Source of the DNA: Phycisphaerae bacterium
Lineage (GTDB): Bacteria > Planctomycetota > Phycisphaerae > UBA1845 > PWPN01
DNA length: 64,000 nt
Assembly: GCA_030372985.1 (NCBI GenBank)
Contig: JAUCQB010000140.1
Span: 1-64,000 of the forward strand
Reading direction: 5' to 3'
The stretch's first letter is position 1. Each line of letters opens with the position of its first letter. The position numbers and the translations under genes are program-made. Positions 1 to 8,535 of this stretch are shown piece by piece. The notes beneath the pieces are model-generated. The model was not told the origin of the DNA. It saw only the letters and a list, made by a program, of their open reading frames with translations, and did no database searches.

Positions 1-33
1 CCAATAAATCTTGGTTAATTAGTGTTCTCCGTT

Positions 34-819
34 CTATTCCTTCGGGTACTGGGTGTTCAACGTTGATGCCCCGTGTGCCGGAACCAGGGGGGGGGGGTTG
101 GGGCCGGGCCCGGCCACGAGGGATGCGGCGCCGCCCGCCAGGGGATGAAGGCCTCGGGTGACAGTCACCGAAAGCAACGCCGCCGGTACGCCGTGCCCAC
201 TCACATCCAGCAGGTATACGGCAATCAGGTCATCATTGACCCGGACGATGTTGAGGGCATCACCGGCCAGCTCATCGCAGGGCCGGTACGACCAGGCAAA
301 GCTCAAACCGGGGACCTCCGGCAGGTTGTCCGGCAGGAGCGTCTGTTGGACGCGTGCGGCGGCGTCGAGGTCACGTTTCATGCGCTGATTCGCGCGCGAC
401 AGCTCCTGATTCTGCCGGTCGATCTTCGCAAACGCTTCCCGCAGCTGCTGCGTCATGCTGTTGAATGCCTTGGAGAAGCCCCCCATGAAATCGATGTGCT
501 GGCTCAGGTCGCCTCCGGCGATCTGTTGCGTTTTCCAGGTCAAGTGGCGGAGGTTCGCGTGAAGATTCTTGAACGACTGAAGGATGTGCATCCTGCCCGC
601 GGGCACGTCGAAGTCGAGCTCTCCTCGCGACAGGGCGGACATGGCGTCGGCGAGAGCGCGGTATTCGGTGGCGAACCGATTGGCATACTCCGCGACCTGT
701 CTGATCTCGTTTTCCGGATAATCCTTCGGCAGAACGACCGGCTCAGGGATCTCCCCCTTTAGAATGCGGTAAAACAGCTCCGTGATCCGGTCGATGTCCT
801 CTTCCCTTGCCTCTAACAT
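34..819 (-). CDS. SpoIIE-type PP2C phosphatase, broken at the window edge
   Basis: Regulator-of-sigma-factor type serine phosphatase (PP2C/SpoIIE family), probably acting on an anti-sigma-factor antagonist or a similar phosphoprotein. Of the 261 readable residues, about 55-115 look HAMP-like, 120-160 look like a coiled coil ending in the typical VQQTLLP motif, and the phosphatase fold begins at about 165. The metal-binding stretch LLDVSGHGVPAALLS is present. The frame stops at 34-36 (TAG), but the same frame continues to base 1 as NGEH, a TAA at 19-21, then LTKIYW. This resembles the normal family continuation (NGxxYxTLIYG), so the gene is either damaged by sequencing errors at a contig end or decaying. 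An 11-G run lies at 87-97. The start is 10 bp after the V4R gene stop, so the two are likely one operon. Confidence 0.75.
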   Translation of the reverse strand: MLEAREEDIDRITELFYRILKGEIPEPVVLPKDYPENEIRQVAEYANRFATEYRALADAMSALSRGELDFDVPAGRMHILQSFKNLHANLRHLTWKTQQIAGGDLSQHIDFMGGFSKAFNSMTQQLREAFAKIDRQNQELSRANQRMKRDLDAAARVQQTLLPDNLPEVPGLSFAWSYRPCDELAGDALNIVRVNDDLIAVYLLDVSGHGVPAALLSVTVTRGLHPLAGGAASLVAGPGPNPPPLVPAHGASTLNTQYPKE

Positions 820-829
820 GGAGCGGCCT

Positions 830-1357
830 CTATGACGCAGCCTTCACGTCGAAGCGGCAGACCCGGTCGCCCGAGCACCAGCAGTCCACCTCCTTGACGA
901 GGAATGTCCTGCCGGTGTGGGCCGAGAGCAACCCGCTGATGAATCCCTCGTCGTAAGTGCAGATCTGCTCGTCGCACGCTGGCAGACCAGAACAGTCGAG
1001 ATCCTCGGCAACGGTCAAGGTGAAGGTCAGGTTCTCCACATCCCCTTTCTCGATCCGCAGGATGCCGATGCCCATTTCTCTCAGCACGTCCTGAAGCTGG
1101 GCAACGAAGTCGCTGAACGAGTCCCGCTTCGTGATGAGGTTCTCGTAGAAATGTCTTCCGGCGAGCTCGCCGGCAGCGTAGAAAACGCGATCCGCCGCCT
1201 CCACACCGTGCGCCCTGATGAGCACGTCCCGGAGCGTGAACTGCATGAGGCGGTAAACGGCAACGTGCGTGGTGAAACCCAGGTTGGGTCGCCCGGTGTC
1301 GATCCGTCCGAGCATCGCCCATTCAAAAACCGGTTTGGTTCGCTCCTCTTTGAACAT
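830..1357 (-). CDS. Free-standing V4R-domain sensor protein
   Basis: A 175-residue protein with a 4-vinyl-reductase (V4R) domain, a small-molecule-binding fold also found in the sensor region of XylR/DmpR-type sigma-54 activators. The C-terminal Cys-rich part (CDEQICTYDEGF, then DCWCSGDRVCRFDV) matches the metal/ligand-binding end of V4R. I chose ATG 1357 because AAGGAG lies 9 bases upstream; the frame is open to 1393 but lacks a ribosome site there. It is followed at 10 bp by the SpoIIE phosphatase. A predicted sigma-54 promoter lies upstream and a sigma-54 activator gene is next door on the same strand. A ligand-controlled switch for the phosphatase is inference; the domain call is fairly secure. 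Confidence 0.8.
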   Translation of the reverse strand: MFKEERTKPVFEWAMLGRIDTGRPNLGFTTHVAVYRLMQFTLRDVLIRAHGVEAADRVFYAAGELAGRHFYENLITKRDSFSDFVAQLQDVLREMGIGILRIEKGDVENLTFTLTVAEDLDCSGLPACDEQICTYDEGFISGLLSAHTGRTFLVKEVDCWCSGDRVCRFDVKAAS

Positions 1358-1482
1358 TTGCTGCGTCTCCTTCTGAATCATTCTCAGACGCACACGCGTC
1401 GAAAGCCGCCGTGGATCATTCCCACCGAGTACTACGGCTGGGCCACTGTTCTCAGGACGATCTGCCCCGTGGCAAAGCCACG

Positions 1483-1498
1483 AGCAAACGCTGTGCCG
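1483..1498 (-). promoter_or_regulatory. Predicted sigma-54 (-24/-12) promoter
   Basis: Read on the minus strand this is CGGCAC-AGCGT-TTGCT. The invariant GG and GC are exactly 10 bases apart, and the -24 (GGCAC) and -12 (TTGCT) elements fit the consensus TGGCAC-N5-TTGCW apart from one base in the -24 box. It faces the V4R/SpoIIE pair, about 125 bases before the V4R start, and lies between that pair and a gene for a sigma-54 activator. Context plus spacing make this convincing without an experiment. Confidence 0.6.
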
Positions 1499-1620
1499 CT
1501 CGATGTCCGAAGGCGATAAACGACGTTAGTCCTTCTGCCGCAAGAGGTTATGACCAAACACCCGGCGTGGACAATCACGAGCGGAGCAGGTGATTCTCCG
1601 GGATGTCGGAGTTTCATCCG

Positions 1621-3597
1621 TCATTTCGTGGGCACGCCCTCGCGGCGGATGCCGAGCTTTGCCATGCGACTCTCAAGAGTTGTGGGTTTGAGCCCGAGGA
1701 TTTCCGCCGCACCGTTCTTTCCGCGAATGCGCCAACCGGTCATGTCCAGTACCTGGCGGATGTGCTTCTGTTCGTTTTCCCTCATGGTCAGACGTCGCGT
1801 CGAAGGGGATGTCGTTCCGCCGGGCGGTTCGATCCACAGCTTGGCCCCCTTCGCCACGATCATGGCCCGTTCGATCACGTTTCGCAGTTCGCGCACGTTG
1901 CCCGGCCAGTGGTAACGCTGGAGTGCCTCTATGCTTTCCTTGGCAATGGAGTCGATGGTCTTGCCGAATCGTGTCGCGAACTCCTTCACGAACGCACTGA
2001 CCAGCACCATGATATCCTCGCGCCGTTCACGGAGCGGTGGCACCGTGATGGGGAACACGTTCAGCCGGTAATAGAGATCTTCTCGGAATCGCCCCTCGTG
2101 GACCGCTTTCTCAAGATCCCGGTTTGTAGCGGTGATGATGCGGACGTCCACGTCGATGGTCTTGGAGCTGCCGAGCCGCTCGATCTGCTTCTCCTGCAGG
2201 GCACGCAGCAGCTTCGCCTGGACTTCCGGCGGCAGGTCGCCGATTTCGTCAAGGAAGAGCGTGGATCCGTTGGCCATCTCGAACCGGCCCACCTGTTTCG
2301 ACAACGCCCCGGTGTAGGCCCCTTTCTCGCGGCCAAACAACTCGCTCTCAAGCAACGACGCAGGAATCGCCGCGCAGTTGACGCGCACCATCGTTCGACT
2401 GCGGCGAGGACTCATATCGTGAATGGCCGAGGCGATCAGTTCCTTGCCCGTGCCGGTCTCACCCAGCAGGAGAACCGTGGAATCCGTGAGTGCCACCTGC
2501 TCGGCCTGCGCCAGGACGTGCCTCAGCGCCCGGCTCTGGCCGACAATGCGGCCGTGTGCGTGCAAATCCTCCACCTCGCTGCGCAGACAGACATTCTCCT
2601 GCTGCAACTGATCGCGGAGTTGCCTGACTTCATCGTAGGCCTGCCGCAGCCTCTCCTCTGACCGCTTGCGCTCGGTGATGTCGGTATGCGAACCCGCCAT
2701 CCGGTACGGTCGTCCCTTGGCGTCCCTGAACGCCCTGCCGCGGGCGAGGATCCACCGGTAGCGCCCGTCCTTGCCGCGCAGACGATGCTCCAGCTCGTAT
2801 GTGGAGGCTTGGGCCGCGAGGTAGTCACGCAGAGCGGCTGTTACCCTGTCACGATCATCCGGATGCAACAACGCCTCCCAAGAGACAAAGGTATTTGCCA
2901 CTTCATGATCTTCGTAGCCGAGCATGGCTTTCCATCGCGGCGAGAAGTAGACCTCATCGCTCAGGATATCCCAGTCCCACAACCCATCGTTGGCGCCTTC
3001 GACGGCCAGAGCGAACCGCTCACGGCTCTGTCGCAGCGCCCTGTCGCTGCGTGCGCGGGCGATCGCATTGGCGAAGACCTCGGCCACGAGTTGAAGCCTT
3101 TTCACCAGACCTTCCGGCCAGCCTTCACGCTCTCGGGCCGACGCGAAGGCTAATGTGCCGAACACAGACCCTCCGGTCACCAGCGGGACGATGACGGCGG
3201 AGTTGGTGCCGAACCGGCCCAACGCCTCCCTGTCGCAAGCAGCTTCCGCGGGAAGATCGTCGAGTCTTGAGACCACGACCGTTTTTCCCCGCAGGACCTG
3301 TTCCAGCAGCCAGGGAACCAGCGTTCTGGCATTGGCCGGCGCCGGGGTGTGCGGCATCTCCTGACGCTGATAAACGTGGGTCAGCAGGAGCGTGTCAGGA
3401 TCTTCCTCACCTTGCTGCCATAAGGCGGAGCGATCGAGACCGAGGTGTTCGCAGATCCTGCGTTGGGTGTCCTTGATCTCGTGGTCCACCTGTTCAGACG
3501 GCAGGTTGATGAATCGTGCCGAGAGCTCGATCAGCAGCGATTCGATGCGCTCGCCGCTGTCCGACCGCATGTCTGACTGGGTATCTGATTGAGTCAT
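1621..3597 (-). CDS. Sigma-54-dependent transcriptional activator with GAF and PAS sensors
   Basis: A 658-residue enhancer-binding protein. The order is GAF domain (about 25-190), PAS domain with PAC tail (about 205-325, WDWDILSDEVYFSPRWK through TDITERKRSEERL), coiled coil, AAA+ sigma-54 interaction domain (about 355-600) and a Fis-type helix-turn-helix (about 615-655). Walker A is GETGTGKE (about 379), the sigma-54 contact loop is GAYTGA (about 426, the Tyr variant of GAFTGA), and Walker B is LFLDEIGDLP. I placed the start at ATG 3597 (MTQSDTQSD) because the upstream extension to 3936 is Arg-rich and unlike the family. No receiver domain is present, so activation is likely by ligand or redox signals through GAF/PAS. 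The probable target is the adjacent -24/-12 promoter. Confidence 0.9.
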   Translation of the reverse strand: MTQSDTQSDMRSDSGERIESLLIELSARFINLPSEQVDHEIKDTQRRICEHLGLDRSALWQQGEEDPDTLLLTHVYQRQEMPHTPAPANARTLVPWLLEQVLRGKTVVVSRLDDLPAEAACDREALGRFGTNSAVIVPLVTGGSVFGTLAFASAREREGWPEGLVKRLQLVAEVFANAIARARSDRALRQSRERFALAVEGANDGLWDWDILSDEVYFSPRWKAMLGYEDHEVANTFVSWEALLHPDDRDRVTAALRDYLAAQASTYELEHRLRGKDGRYRWILARGRAFRDAKGRPYRMAGSHTDITERKRSEERLRQAYDEVRQLRDQLQQENVCLRSEVEDLHAHGRIVGQSRALRHVLAQAEQVALTDSTVLLLGETGTGKELIASAIHDMSPRRSRTMVRVNCAAIPASLLESELFGREKGAYTGALSKQVGRFEMANGSTLFLDEIGDLPPEVQAKLLRALQEKQIERLGSSKTIDVDVRIITATNRDLEKAVHEGRFREDLYYRLNVFPITVPPLRERREDIMVLVSAFVKEFATRFGKTIDSIAKESIEALQRYHWPGNVRELRNVIERAMIVAKGAKLWIEPPGGTTSPSTRRLTMRENEQKHIRQVLDMTGWRIRGKNGAAEILGLKPTTLESRMAKLGIRREGVPTK

Positions 3598-3950
3598 CGG
3601 GATTTCCCCGCACAGGTGATCAGTTCGCTTCGCGCCCGATGCCGACGATGGATCACCACGCCGGCGGTCGATATCGAGATACCCGGCATCGCCTTCGCCC
3701 GTTCTCGCCATCCATCGCTCCCCCCGCGTCATGTCCGGCGCGCCGGGTCGGGCCAGCCAGTCGCGCAGCATCATAACGGGGAATCTCTGAAAACGACATC
3801 TCTCGGACCGGAGGCCGCCTTTCGATACCACGAAATACCGTATGGTCCTCCGACATTTCGGGGTCCCGGCGAAGCAAGCCGGGCTCAGGTCTGGATTCGA
3901 CGCTACATAACATCTTGTGAAACAAGCGGTTATCATAGACCAGGCTTGCT
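3598..3950. other. Intergenic region with one hairpin
   Basis: There is no convincing gene. The visible structure is a 6-bp perfect stem with a 7-base loop at 3865-3883 (CCCGGC / GCCGGG). The region separates the sigma-54 activator (minus) from a phosphoketolase remnant (plus) and should contain the promoter of the activator. Confidence 0.4.
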
Positions 3951-4236
3951 TCGCTGTTCATGGCATGCCGTTTGCCCTCTAGATCGCCCGTCGAGCACAC
4001 CCGGCGGATTTGGTCTGTCGTGCGCGGCTTGAAGGGCAGCACGATCACGCCCTTCGACATGGTGGTGCTCAACGGTCTGGACCGCTTTCATCTGGTGGGG
4101 GATCTGATCGATCGGCCGCCGCAATGAGGTGTTCGGGCCGCCGTCTTCAAGCAGGCGATCCGTGAGAGCTGATCGAGCACAGGCCACACATGGCCCGGTA
4201 CGGCGATGACATGCCGGCCATCAGCGGCTGGAAGCG
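3951..4236 (+). pseudogene. Decayed C-terminal fragment of a phosphoketolase
   Basis: About 95 codons align by eye to the C-terminus of xylulose-5-phosphate/fructose-6-phosphate phosphoketolase, but only by changing frames. One frame gives [10 protein letters not shown] then a stop. The frame starting at 3960 gives [20 protein letters not shown] followed by GDLIDR and a stop at 4125-4127. A third segment gives VRAAVFKQAIRE, and another frame gives LIEH then MARYGDDMPAISGWK. The family signatures [16 protein letters not shown] and GxDMPEIxxWKW are unmistakable. No upstream part of the gene is present, so this is a truncated, frameshifted relic. The next gene may begin within or just after it. 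Confidence 0.75.
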
Positions 4237-4316
4237 GGGGCTGGAGCATCCGTTTGGCGGGAGGGCCACTTCCACCGAAAGGGACCGTTTGTGAAGAGAA
4301 CGCAGCGGAGGCATCA

Positions 4317-6182
4317 TTGACCCGGCACGGCGACCCGCAAGACCATGCACCGGCGAACAGGCCGATACGAGAACGCGGCCTGGGTGTTGCGAGCGATCTG
4401 CGCGGCCGGATCGGCCCGGCTGTGCGGTTTGCGTTGGCCTTCGAGTTGCTCCGTTGGCTGGTCCTGGTTCCCTTGGGAGCCGGCTTACTGCGGCTCGCCC
4501 TGGAACGCTGGGGACGATGCTCGGTCGGTAACTTTGAGATCATCGCCTTCTTCACGTCTCCGCCCGGTCTGGCCGGCCTCCTGGGAATGGGCACAGTCGG
4601 ACTGACGACCCTGTATCTCGAGATTGCCGGGCTCATCCTGTTGTTGGCTGATCGACGTGCCACCTGGTGGGGGGTCTTCCAAACGCTCGGGAAACACTTT
4701 CTCCCTCTGCTCGGTCTCGGTCTGAGACAACTCGCGATCCTGATTCTGCTCGCAGCCCCGTTTCTGGCGGCGATCGGCGTTGTCTTGACGACGCTGTGGC
4801 AAGGCCGAGACCTGAACGGGCTGATTGTGCTGAAGCCGCCGGTGTTCTGGATTGCAGTGGCAGTGGGCGCCTGCCTGGCGGCGATCTGCGCCCTGATCGG
4901 CGGATACCTCATGCTCCGCTGGCTGCTGGCGTTGCCTGCCGTCCTGTTCGAGCCGGATGCCCGAGGCCGCAGGGCCTTGGTCCTCAGCGTCCGGCGGATG
5001 CGCGGTCGGCTTGTTTCCGTGTTCGGCCTCCTGCTTGCGTGGCTGGCGGTTGTGGTTCTGTTGTCAGCCGTGTTGATGAGTGCACTGCGGTCTGGCTCGG
5101 ACCGGTTGCTCGACCATGTGGGGCTGTCGTTGCCGGTCCTGCTGCCGGTCACGGCGATTGTGCTGATTGTGCACGGCATCGTTGCGATGCTTTTGTCTGT
5201 CCTGAGCAGCACCAGCTTTGCTTCCCTCGTGCTGGTCCTGTACCGGGAGGCCGTCGGCATGCCGCCGCCGGACCAGTGTCCCGTTCAACCGGCGATGAGC
5301 AAGCCCGGCGGGTTGCCTGTCCGATGGTGGATCGCAGGTGGTTCCGTCGCGGTCGTCGCAGCAGTGGGGCTTGTGTGCTGCGCCCTGCTGGGGCGTGTAC
5401 GCACGCACGAACACCTGGAGATCACCGCCCATCGCGGAGGTGCGGCCGTCGCCCCGGAGAACACGGCGGCGGCAATTCGCAAGGCAATCGAGGCCCAGGC
5501 CGATTGGGCGGAGATCGATGTGCAGCAGACCGTGGACGGTGCCATTGTTGTTTTGCATGACACCGACCTGGCCCGCGTGGGCGGTCTGCGACAACGCGTG
5601 GCGGACAGCACGTTGGCGCAGATCAAGTCCATAGATGCCGGGAGCGACTTCGGCGGCGAGTTTCAGGGTGAACGCGTGCCAACGCTGGACGAGCTGATTG
5701 CCGCCGCCGGCGAAAGGATCCGCCTCAACATCGAACTCAAGGCGGACAGGCCGGAGGCCATGGCTCCCTTGGTGCGAGCCGTACTGAATTCGGTGCGTCA
5801 GGCCGGGATTCTCCGCCGCTGCCGGTTGTGTTCTCAGTCGTACGACGGCCTTCGACTTGCTAGGCAAATGGAACCCGGGCTTCAGGTCGGATTCATCGCC
5901 GGAGCGAAACTCGGCGACCTCTCCAGACTCGATGTCGACTTCCTCATGGTGTCCCAGCGGTTGGCGACGCGAAAGCTTGTGGAAGCGGCCGGGACGCGGC
6001 ACATGGAGGTGCACGCCTGGACCATCAACGACCCTCAATTGCTCATCCCGCTTCTCGATCGGGGTGTAGCCAATATCATCACCGACAATCCGGCGGCCAT
6101 GCGGCGCCGACTGGAGGAGGTTCAACAACTGAATGCGGCCGAAAGGCTGCTGCTCCGAGCCCGGAACGCCCTGGCCGACTGA
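4317..6182 (+). CDS. Membrane-anchored glycerophosphodiester phosphodiesterase
   Basis: Cleaves glycerophosphodiesters to glycerol-3-phosphate and an alcohol. The N-terminal 330 residues or so form several hydrophobic helices resembling the GDPD-associated membrane domain. After a further transmembrane segment the catalytic GDPD barrel begins near residue 365 with ITAHRGG and PENTAAAI, then EIDVQQTVDG, VVLHDTDL and LNIELK, which carry the catalytic His and metal-binding acids. The frame is open from 4206, but that part overlaps the phosphoketolase relic. TTG 4317 has GCGGAGG six bases upstream and is my preferred start (621 residues). The C-terminus ITDNPAAM is typical of the family. Confidence 0.85.
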   Translation: MTRHGDPQDHAPANRPIRERGLGVASDLRGRIGPAVRFALAFELLRWLVLVPLGAGLLRLALERWGRCSVGNFEIIAFFTSPPGLAGLLGMGTVGLTTLYLEIAGLILLLADRRATWWGVFQTLGKHFLPLLGLGLRQLAILILLAAPFLAAIGVVLTTLWQGRDLNGLIVLKPPVFWIAVAVGACLAAICALIGGYLMLRWLLALPAVLFEPDARGRRALVLSVRRMRGRLVSVFGLLLAWLAVVVLLSAVLMSALRSGSDRLLDHVGLSLPVLLPVTAIVLIVHGIVAMLLSVLSSTSFASLVLVLYREAVGMPPPDQCPVQPAMSKPGGLPVRWWIAGGSVAVVAAVGLVCCALLGRVRTHEHLEITAHRGGAAVAPENTAAAIRKAIEAQADWAEIDVQQTVDGAIVVLHDTDLARVGGLRQRVADSTLAQIKSIDAGSDFGGEFQGERVPTLDELIAAAGERIRLNIELKADRPEAMAPLVRAVLNSVRQAGILRRCRLCSQSYDGLRLARQMEPGLQVGFIAGAKLGDLSRLDVDFLMVSQRLATRKLVEAAGTRHMEVHAWTINDPQLLIPLLDRGVANIITDNPAAMRRRLEEVQQLNAAERLLLRARNALAD

Positions 6183-6382
6183 TTCGTACCGCGGCTGTTG
6201 GGTGGACGGTGCAAGTGCAGAGTGAGAAGTGACGAGGATGTTATCTGACGGGATCATCAACACACGGGCGGTTTTCGAGCTTTCAGGGGAAGCGTGATGA
6301 CACCACGAAGGCACCAGACCGTCTGGGTCGCGTCGAGCCAACGGGCCGGGCCTTGCCCGCACCGGAGGCGAAGGGAATAGCC

Positions 6383-8473
6383 GTGATACCTGTACAGACC
6401 GGCCGGAGTTCACCTCTCGGCGCCACCATAGCTGACGGCGGCGTCAACTTCAGCGTGTTTTCTCGAAACGCAAGAGGCGTGGAGTTGCTGTTCTTTGATC
6501 GCAAGGACGACGCGAAGCCCGCTCGCGTGATTCCCATTGATCCCTTGACCAACCGCACTTACCACTACTGGCACGCGTTCGTGCCGGGCGTGGGCCCGGG
6601 GCAAATCTACGGCTATCGGGTCGACGGCCCGTTTGATCCCGCCGGCGGGATGCGATTTGATCCCTTCAAGGTCCTTCTGGATCCCTACGGACGCGGCGTG
6701 GTGGTCCCGAAGAACTACAGCCGGCAAGCCGCTCGCGCGGAGGGTGACAACGCCGCGACAGCCATGAAGAGCGTGGTGGTCGATCCAGGCACGTATGACT
6801 GGGAAGGCGATATGCCGCTGAAACGCCTATCCGCGCGAACCATCATCTACGAGATGCACGTGCGCGGTTTCACGCGGCATCCCAACTCCGGCGTTCCGGC
6901 GAAGACCCGCGGCACGTTCGCCGGGCTGGTCGAGAAGATTCCGTACCTGCAGCAACTCGGCATCACCGCGGTCGAGCTCCTGCCTGTGTTCCAGTTCGAT
7001 GCCCAGCATGCACCGCCCGGACTGATCAACTACTGGGGTTATCAGCCGGTCTCGTTTTTTGCACCGCATCAGGCGTACAGCTCGCGTCAGGACCCCCTTG
7101 GACCCGTAAACGAGTTTCGCGACATGGTCAAGGCCTTGCACCGGGCCGGCATCGAGGTCATTCTCGACGTTGTGTTCAACCACACCGCGGAAAGTGACCA
7201 CACCGGGCCGACGCTCAGTTTTCGAGGGCTGGACAACAGCACGTACTATATCCTCGAAGAGGACCGCTCGCGTTACGCCAACTACAGCGGCTGCGGAAAC
7301 ACGCTTAACGCCAACCACTCGATTGTCCGGCGGATGATCGTGGACAGTCTTCGGTACTGGGTTGAACAGATGCACGTCGACGGCTTCCGGTTCGATCTCG
7401 CGTCGATCCTGGCACGAGATGCGTCGGGCCACGTGATGTCCAACCCGCCGGTACTGTGGGACATCGAGTCGGATCCGACGCTGGCGGGCACGAAGATCAT
7501 TGCGGAGGCCTGGGACGCAGCCGGCCTGTATCAGGTGGGCAGCTTCATCGGTGACAGTTGGAGGGAGTGGAACGGCCGGTTTCGCGATGATATTCGGGGC
7601 TTTTTCCGGTGTGATCGGGGCTCGGTGACGCGCCTGGCCGACCGGTTGCTGGGCAGCCCCGAAGTCTACGGCCACAAGCAGCGCGAGCCCGAGCAGAGCG
7701 TCAACTTCGTCACCTGCCACGACGGCTTCACGCTCAACGACCTCGTCTCCTACAGCCGGAAGCACAACGAGGCGAACGGTGAGAACAACCGCGACGGCGG
7801 CGACGATGATCGGAGCTGTAACTGCGGCATCGAGGGGCCGACCGAAGACCCCGCGGTGCAGCGGCTGCGCAACCGCCAGGTGAAAAACCTTTTGACCGTG
7901 ACGATGCTCTCGCTGGGTGTGCCGATGATCCTGATGGGAGATGAGGTGCGGCGCACGCAGCGGGGCAACAACAACGCGTACTGCCATGACGACGAAACGA
8001 GTTGGTTCGACTGGTCGCTGCTGAACGCGCACGCGGATGTGCACCGATTCGTGCAACTGCTTGCGGCACGTCGCCTGCTGCGCGATACGCAACACGAGCA
8101 CCGGCGGCTGAGTCTGAATGAACTGCTTCACCAGGCGAAGGGCGGCTGGCACGGTGTGAGACTCGGCCAACCGGACTGGGGCGACTGTTCTCACAGTCTG
8201 GCGTTCCACGCGGAGATGCCAGCGGAGGGCTTGTTCCTGTACATGATCCTGAACGCGTATTGGGAACCGCTGGACTTTGAGTTGCCGCCCGTGGACAACG
8301 GCGAGCGACACCCTTGGTGCAGATGGATCGACACCGCCCTCGATTCGCCGCACGACATTGTCGGCTGGCGGTCGTCGCCGCCGGTTCCAGGCTATATCTA
8401 TCGAGCCGAGGCGAGATCCGTAGTGGTGCTTTTCGCACACGTTGTGACCCGGACTGAGGCGTCCGACTCGTGA
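6383..8473 (+). CDS. glgX: Glycogen debranching enzyme, GlgX/isoamylase type (GH13)
   Basis: Hydrolyses alpha-1,6 branches of glycogen or limit dextrin. There is an N-terminal CBM48-like domain (about 1-130), a GH13 barrel (about 150-560) and a C-terminal beta domain. Catalytic residues are visible: nucleophile Asp in DGFRFDLASIL (about 336), acid/base Glu in KIIAEAWDAAG (about 374) and transition-state Asp in VTCHDGFTLND (about 446). INYWGYQP and the GNNNAYCHDDE segment are typical of GlgX. GTG 6383 has AAGGGA six bases upstream; a TTG at 6353 is the longer alternative. It is a single gene with no glgA, glgB or glgP next to it. A following hairpin is not obvious. Confidence 0.92.
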   Translation: MIPVQTGRSSPLGATIADGGVNFSVFSRNARGVELLFFDRKDDAKPARVIPIDPLTNRTYHYWHAFVPGVGPGQIYGYRVDGPFDPAGGMRFDPFKVLLDPYGRGVVVPKNYSRQAARAEGDNAATAMKSVVVDPGTYDWEGDMPLKRLSARTIIYEMHVRGFTRHPNSGVPAKTRGTFAGLVEKIPYLQQLGITAVELLPVFQFDAQHAPPGLINYWGYQPVSFFAPHQAYSSRQDPLGPVNEFRDMVKALHRAGIEVILDVVFNHTAESDHTGPTLSFRGLDNSTYYILEEDRSRYANYSGCGNTLNANHSIVRRMIVDSLRYWVEQMHVDGFRFDLASILARDASGHVMSNPPVLWDIESDPTLAGTKIIAEAWDAAGLYQVGSFIGDSWREWNGRFRDDIRGFFRCDRGSVTRLADRLLGSPEVYGHKQREPEQSVNFVTCHDGFTLNDLVSYSRKHNEANGENNRDGGDDDRSCNCGIEGPTEDPAVQRLRNRQVKNLLTVTMLSLGVPMILMGDEVRRTQRGNNNAYCHDDETSWFDWSLLNAHADVHRFVQLLAARRLLRDTQHEHRRLSLNELLHQAKGGWHGVRLGQPDWGDCSHSLAFHAEMPAEGLFLYMILNAYWEPLDFELPPVDNGERHPWCRWIDTALDSPHDIVGWRSSPPVPGYIYRAEARSVVVLFAHVVTRTEASDS

Positions 8474-8535
8474 TGGGGCTGCTACCTCTGATATGATGGG
8501 CCGGCCGGCTTCCGGCGGCCAGGAGACAAGACAAC

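Noticed and set aside
87-97. Run of 11 G considered as phase-variation tract
   Set aside because: It lies in the damaged edge of the phosphatase gene, and the frame appears continuous across it; sequence error is more likely.
1603-2661. Plus-strand 352-codon open frame
   Set aside because: It is the antisense of the sigma-54 activator, whose domains are complete on the minus strand; the plus frame has no family resemblance.
5064-6413. Minus-strand 449-codon open frame
   Set aside because: It is a shadow of the GDPD catalytic domain; composition is His/Arg-rich and no motif is present.
6827-8440. Minus-strand 537-codon open frame
   Set aside because: It lies opposite glgX, which has all GH13 catalytic residues; long antisense frames are common in GC-rich genes.
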